A stretch of DNA of 64,000 nt from the NCBI GenBank assembly GCA_033297205.1, contig MU859070.1, forward strand, positions 124,001 to 188,000, given 5' to 3'. Every line of letters begins with the position of its first letter. Positions within the stretch are counted from its first letter, which is position 1. The position numbers were made by a program, and so were the translations under genes. This DNA comes from Pseudoneurospora amorphoporcata. Taxonomy: Eukaryota > Ascomycota > Sordariomycetes > Sordariales > Sordariaceae. Of the stretch, positions 59,168 through 64,000 are shown one piece after another. Under the pieces are notes generated by a model that was given only the letters and a program-made list of their open reading frames with translations, was not told the origin of the DNA and did no database searches.

Positions 59168-59710
59168 GTGCACATCGGCTTGTCTTTCTATACTTTCTCT
59201 TCCTGGATACTTCTTGGCACAACGTTGTACTATTGGCATGGTATAGCGGCGTTTGTTTTTGGTAATCTATTTGGGCATCATTTTCCTGGCCTTTGCGATT
59301 TTTCTTCTTCTTCTAACTTCTGTAAAGGGTTTTAGTAGTGTCCTGATTGGATAGGGTATAGGACGTTTGCGGCAAAGTGGTTTATAGGCGTTCAATGGCG
59401 TAAGGCGAGTTAGATCAAAAGAACTACTCGGTGTAGTACATTACTATTGCTTTACAACGCTGTTCCTAGGGGAAATATATGTGACTCGGATGACACTGTG
59501 CCCCCTTGGCGCAGGTAGTATGATACTGTAGGTTCGTCTCTAGAAGATACATAGTACGCAATCTTTCAAGCCGATCAAGCATAACCAGTTATTCAGAAAC
59601 CTAACAACATTTTCTTGGGTATCATGTGAGTCTCTCACCGTCATATGTTCAAAATGCGCAACACGCGCCCGTACCCATCAGGTCCTACCTCCCCATATCT
59701 AGGTATCCCC
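59168..59710. other. Convergent 3' region, RLM1 and FRG1
   Basis: A 543-base stretch with the ends of two converging genes. A weak tRNA-like piece lies at about 59,497-59,545 (see findings). I see no gene. Confidence 0.4.
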
Positions 59711-60648
59711 TTAACCATACTTATCATGCTTCCCCTTAACTTTCAAATCCAGCATCACCTCATGATAATCACCCTCCCTCCTCGCCCTTTTTAGTCTTTT
59801 CACTTCATCCTCCTCCAGCCTCCTCCCCACCGCCTCCTCCAGCTCGCGCCGACTGATCTTTTCCCGCGCCTTCTCCTCCTTGGACGCCTTGATGCGCGGC
59901 TTGAACCGCGCCTGCATCCGGATCCGCAGCGTCGTATCGAACGAGATCTCTGTCGTGTCACCGCGCACTTCTGGTGCGGCGTTGGCTTTTGATGATTTTG
60001 ATGCTTTCACTGTTAGGAAGGTTTCCCGTAGGGTTTGGATCTGGAAGGTTCCTGGTGTGTCGAAGGTTGGGAGGATGGAGAAGGATTCGAGCGGGGTGAT
60101 GGCGTCGGAAGAGGCGGTGAGAGCGCCGATTTTGTCGCAGGATAGGTACCTATTTAGGCACAAGTTGGTTAGCAATAGCCTGCGAGAGTTCGGTCATGGT
60201 TGGGGGAAATGGAGGCGATTAATACATACTTCCCATGATGCCCCTTGAACCTATAATTATCCGTCCCAACAATCTTAGTCGCAACCCACACCTGCCGCAC
60301 ATCATGCGGTTCTGCCGTCGCCGGGTTACCGTCCACGATGTTGTCGATGGGCAAAGTGAATACTTTGCCCGTGGCGTCGCAGGCCAAAGCGCTGGGAGGT
60401 TCGGTAGGCAGGACGAACATTATGGGACCGGAGACGTCGGAGGGAGAGTCTGCGGATACCCAGCTGTCGTCGTGTTCTTCGCCTTCTGCTTCATCGTTGG
60501 GGGCGGCGGCGCTCTTGGAGCTGCCTGCTTTTAGTTGCTTCTCTGGACGGCGGTCGGAGTCTTGCGGCGCGTCATCGTCGTTCGTTTCAGTTGTGCGTCT
60601 TCTTTTCTTGACTTTCTTGTCGCCCTTGAAGCTGAGTGGTTTTACCAT
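59711..60648 (-). CDS. FRG1: FRG1 homologue
   Basis: Exon 1 (60648-60230) and exon 2 (60149-59711) give 285 residues. FRG1 proteins are nuclear and nucleolar, associate with spliceosomal and RNA-processing particles, and have an actin-binding beta-trefoil fold. The N-terminus MVKPLSFKGDKKVKKRRR matches the family's basic nuclear/nucleolar signal. The trefoil core follows, with DNYRFKGHHGKYLSCDKIGALTA (split by the intron at GK/Y) and FQIQTLRETFLTVK, and a basic C-terminal helix ends DLKVKGKHDKYG. The open frame continues upstream to 60783, but the ATG at 60648 starts the conserved N-terminus. It is divergent from the oxygenase gene. Confidence 0.9.
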
Positions 60649-61248
60649 CTCTGCTGCAAATGGTTGGGTTTTTGTTGCTATGAAGAGGTGAAGTTGGTGT
60701 TCAAGCGAGCGAGCGAGCGCGTGTTTGTGACGTGACCGACCGAAGGACGACGACGGGATGCATAGGTAAGTCGATAAGATCAATCAATTCTTATCGATAA
60801 AAAACCCAATGGCCCCTGGCTGGCGGCCGAACCGCCGCCATCGTGCGTGTTGCTGGGCAAACCCCGCTCCGGGGTGCCGCAGTGGGAATGCCCGCTGGAG
60901 CCGGTCGGGCGGAGCCCCCCCTCACGTCCCCATCTATCGGCCGGGCCCACTTGCCTTGTCAAGCAGGTCCGTAAGGCTTTGGCATGCTCTGGGCGGCTTG
61001 GGAACTGGTTTAGCGTCGGCCATCAACGTGGTTGGTCCTTCGATCTTAGAAGGTCAGACGATCGTATGCGCACGCGGTCATTCAATAGATTGAGGAAAAT
61101 TTTACGAGGCAATATAAGTCAGACTTTCTCGGTGTGCTATTATATCTCGCTCGGTGACGGATTTTCTTGATCGATTTTGTGGACTTGTTCCCTCGCACGT
61201 CTTATTCAGCAATTTATCTTTCGACCACTCACTACTAGTACAATCAAA
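60649..61248. promoter_or_regulatory. Divergent promoter region, FRG1 and 2OG oxygenase
   Basis: A 600-base region between divergent starts. Near 60,777-60,800 there are two TTATCGATA-like GATA words, and near 60,706-60,720 a short GCGA repeat in the FRG1 leader. No gene is seen. Confidence 0.45.
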
Positions 61249-62465
61249 ATGGCTCCCATTGCACAGGCCGTTACGGTATCTTTGAATGATTTGAAGAACG
61301 GTAAATTACCTGTCACACCCAAGCGCATTACCTCTTATAAGCTGGCCGCTCTACATGTCTTCAAGTCAACCTCAATGAGAAACAAAGACAACTCTACTAA
61401 CATGCCATCTTGACAGGAACTGTCTCTTTGGAGGCACTCGAGGAGGCGTTTGGCCCTGACTCGCTGGGCATCCTGGTTGTTAAGGACGTCCCCGCCGAAT
61501 TCGCTGAGCTGCGCCATCGTCTGCTATCTTACTCCTCGTATCTTGGAAACCTCCCCAAGTCCGAACTTGATCGGCTCGAGAACGAAACAGCAAAGTACCT
61601 GACCGGCTGGTCGCTCGGCAAGGAGACCTTGAAGAATGGCCAGGTCGATAACCTGAAAGGTTCCTACTATGCCAACTGCGCCTTCTACGTCGACCCTTCG
61701 TTGTCGTGCGCCAAGCCGACGGAAGAGTTCAACCCCGATAACTTCCCCGAGTACCTGTCGCCCAACATGTGGCCCTCGGAGAGCACCCTGCCTGGATTCA
61801 AGCCTACCTTTGAGGATCTCTGCCGCCTGATCATCGACGTTGCCGTCCTTGTTGCGCGTGCGTGCGACAGATTTGCTGAGAAGCAAATCGCTGGTTACCC
61901 GGCCGGCTATCTAGAGGGTGTTGTCAAGACCTCGACTACCACCAAGGCCCGCCTCCTGCACTACTTCCCCGAGGACGCCAGCGCAGACGCCAAGAAGGAG
62001 GAGGAGGAAGGCGACGAGGACGACTGGTGCGCCACCCATCTCGACCACGGCTGTCTCACCGGCCTGACCTCCGCCATGTTCGTCGACGAGGCGGCCACGC
62101 CCCCGGTTGTCAACCCATCGGCGGACGGCTCGCTTCCCCCTCTGGCCGAGCTCCCTACATCCCCGGACCCGAAGGCTGGCCTCTACATCAAGTCCCGCAC
62201 GGGCCAGACGGTACAGGTCAAGATTCCTCGTGACTGCATCGCCTTTCAGACGGGCGAGGCGCTGGAGCGCATCACGGGCGGCAAGTTCAAGGCGGTGCCG
62301 CACTTTGTGCGGGGTGCGCGGGCTGAGATGAGCGCCGGACGGATTGCGCGCAACACGCTTGCCGTGTTCACTCAGCCTAACTTGGGTGATATGGTTGATA
62401 TGGAGCAGCACATTACCTTTGGGGAGTTTGCGAGGGGCATTGTTGCCAAGAACACCGTTTCTTGA
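61249..62465 (+). CDS. 2-oxoglutarate/Fe(II) oxygenase, isopenicillin-N-synthase fold
   Basis: Exons 61249-61300 and 61417-62465 give 366 residues. The iron triad is visible: His and Asp in THLDHG (about 225 and 227) and distal His in VPHFVRG (about 313), with the 2-oxoglutarate-binding Arg in RNTLAVF (about 329). The AKARLLHYFP-like stretch before the triad and the long N-terminal domain (LGILVVKDVPAEFAELRHRLL) are those of the IPNS/plant-type dioxygenase superfamily. Substrate is unknown; it stands alone, not in a visible biosynthetic cluster. The short first exon (MAPIAQAVTVSLNDLKNG) joins in phase through donor GTAAAT and a CTAAC branch. A Lys/Glu/Asp-rich loop interrupts the core at about 208-218. 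Confidence 0.87.
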
Positions 62466-63371
62466 AAGGGGTGGGCGCTTTAGGATGTTGTCGGAGGATA
62501 TGAGGGATGGTTTTTTTTTTCGCCAGTTGTAATCTTTTTGAATAGTTGAAGGAAAGCCTTTTTGACGTAATCATGTTCCGTGTGTACCTCTATAAACAGT
62601 AGAGTGATGGTGTGTTGAAAAGACTCGGAGCTTCCATGTCGTTGACTCGTTCCATGTGTTTTACAACCCCACTGTTGATGCCCCCTGATCGCCTTCACGA
62701 CCCCTGTCGATAGAAAAGTCAAGGAATTCTTGGCATTCATTCGTCCATGTCAAGTTCATGCGGGCGACGCGCGACAGCGTCATGGCAGGCGTTGTCCACC
62801 GCTTTTAGCGCGAATTCGCGAAGCTCCAGTGGCGTTGTTGAACCTGCATATGCCGGGCCATCCAGGTACTTGCCAGACCGGCAACCCGGACCAAAGCGGA
62901 CGCAACCCCTGAACGAAAGGCCCGAGAAGGACGGGACCCTCTTGACCCCGTCCGCCAAAAAAGTTGAAATTACCTCGGTGACCTCCGACAAGTCTTGTCG
63001 TTCTCCCGTGTTTAGGTTTACAATGATTGGAAGGACAAACCCGTTGATGGATAGACGGATCCGTTAAATTCTCCCCGTCACTCCTTCTCCCGAAGCCGAA
63101 ACGGTCCCTTGTCCTCCACCTGTTTGGCGTGTGTCCGCTCTCTTTTAGCTCGACCTACCCTCCTCCCCGCCTGTAGTGTACCGCTCCATCGCCGCCTCCA
63201 CTGACTCGCTCGGATCGGATCAACTGGCGCAGTTCATCCTCTCTGACCTGGATTCTCTTTCTTTTCTCTCATCTCTCTTCCATCCCATAGTTGACTGGTC
63301 CCCCACCTACCCATACATCCAATCGCGGCAAACGACGACTTGTTACGGACCACCGCCCACGTTTCCGCACA
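62466..63371. other. Intergenic region before the truncated surface-protein gene
   Basis: About 900 bases with no convincing gene. The right 250 bases are pyrimidine-rich and are probably the leader of the next gene. I see no other element. Confidence 0.4.
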
Positions 63372-64000
63372 ATGCTCGCGACCATTCCCACTCTTTCCGC
63401 AGCCACATGGCTCTTGCTTTTGGGCACGAGTTCGGCCATGCCGGCGGGCGTTTTTGAGAGTCCCGAGTCTTCCATCACCGCCTCCTCTACCGCCACCGCT
63501 GTTGCGCCGGATATCACCGCCCTCACAGCAGTCTGGACCACTGTCAACGATGAGGGCGTGCCCATAACCGTCACTCCCGTACTCACCACCATCGACGGTA
63601 CACCGACCGTGATCTCTGCTGCCCCAGTTTCCACAGCCAACGCGGACGACATCATCATCGATGACGAGCTACCACCATTTGAGAAGCCCGGTAGCGGCGC
63701 CTTTGAGCAATGCCACAACAAAGATGGCCCCTCTGCGCCTTTCTGCGAACCTGCTCATGGGCAGAACATCTCCATTAACACCGATCAGCATAGTATGTGG
63801 CTTTCTCCCTTGTCCCTAGCCTACATAATCATGAGACGAAAGCTGACAGCCTCTGTCCAACAGTTACCTGGGACCCCGAGTATTTCGGACACAACACCTC
63901 CATCAAGATTGTCGCCTTCTACGATCTAGCGGGCACCGACCAGGCTTTCGCTACCGACTACATGTCTTCCGGCTGGGGCTACTACGAGTGGAAGGTGAAG
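63372..64000 (+). CDS. Secreted or cell-surface protein, 5' part only
   Basis: Exon 1 (63372-63792) and exon 2 from 63864 run to the window end, giving the first 186 residues. The N-terminus is a clear signal peptide (MLATIPTLSAATWLLLLGTSSA). A Ser/Thr/Val-rich segment follows, with repeated TVxTT-type patterns common in glycosylated fungal surface proteins, then an ordered region (FEQCHNKDGPSAPFCEP, ISINTDQHITWDPEYFG, SIKIVAFYDLAG) that looks like an immunoglobulin-like beta domain. I do not recognise the family with certainty. The intron has donor GTATGT and acceptor CAACAG, and phase is kept. Transmembrane or GPI segments, if any, lie beyond the edge. Confidence 0.75.

Noticed and set aside
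1..64000. Mobile element, CRISPR array or biosynthetic gene cluster
   Set aside because: No transposase, reverse transcriptase, long terminal repeats, spacer arrays or backbone synthases were seen; the gene content is housekeeping.

Overview
The window is nuclear DNA of a filamentous ascomycete, most likely a member of the Sordariales close to Neurospora, Sordaria or Podospora. Genes are compact and interrupted by short introns with CTAAC-type branch sites. Intergenic leaders are pyrimidine-rich. The reconstructed proteins look fungal, and the mitochondrial processing peptidase beta subunit comes out at 476 residues, the length I recall for Neurospora PEP. I reconstructed 20 protein-coding genes (the last one cut by the right edge) and one tRNA-Val. 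Exon borders were worked out by hand from splice signals, reading phase and protein continuity. No similarity search was run.

Left part (1-22,300): hexokinase (+) with a tiny first coding exon and a long first intron; a class I/II aminotransferase (-); an Adp1-type ABCG transporter with an EGF-like ectodomain (+); then mitochondrial and ribosome-biogenesis genes: probable PET123/mS26 (-), the GTPase NOG2 (+), a DsbA-like thioredoxin-fold protein (-), COX24/mS38 (-) and MPP-beta (-).

Middle part (22,300-50,250): a raffinose-synthase/Sip1-type GH36 protein (+), tRNA-Val(AAC), a 3.1 kb gene-free stretch, a membrane-anchored RING-H2 protein (+), a GPALPP1-like nuclear protein (-), the CORVET subunit VPS8 (+), the GPI-GlcNAc-transferase subunit GPI19/PIG-P (+), actin-related protein ARP4 (+), a D-serine dehydratase-like PLP enzyme (-) and TFIID subunit TAF1 (+).

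Right part (50,250-64,000): a 6.9 kb stretch without a convincing gene, carrying poly-T tracts and small repeats; the MADS-box factor RLM1 (+); an FRG1 homologue (-); a 2-oxoglutarate/Fe(II) oxygenase of the isopenicillin-N-synthase fold (+); and the 5' part of a gene for a secreted or cell-surface protein (+).

Almost everything is single-copy housekeeping. I see no transposon ORF, no biosynthetic cluster, no CRISPR and no obvious transferred segment. The observations most worth a second look are regulatory or structural: a start codon in the hexokinase locus lying between a branch site and its acceptor, which would give an isoform lacking the Hxk2-type regulatory tail; a 395-base intron in NOG2 that may host an H/ACA snoRNA, as the yeast NOG2 intron does; a VPS8 RING domain split by a repeat-encoded insert; upstream ORFs in front of GPI19 and RLM1; and the repeat-bearing gene desert upstream of RLM1.
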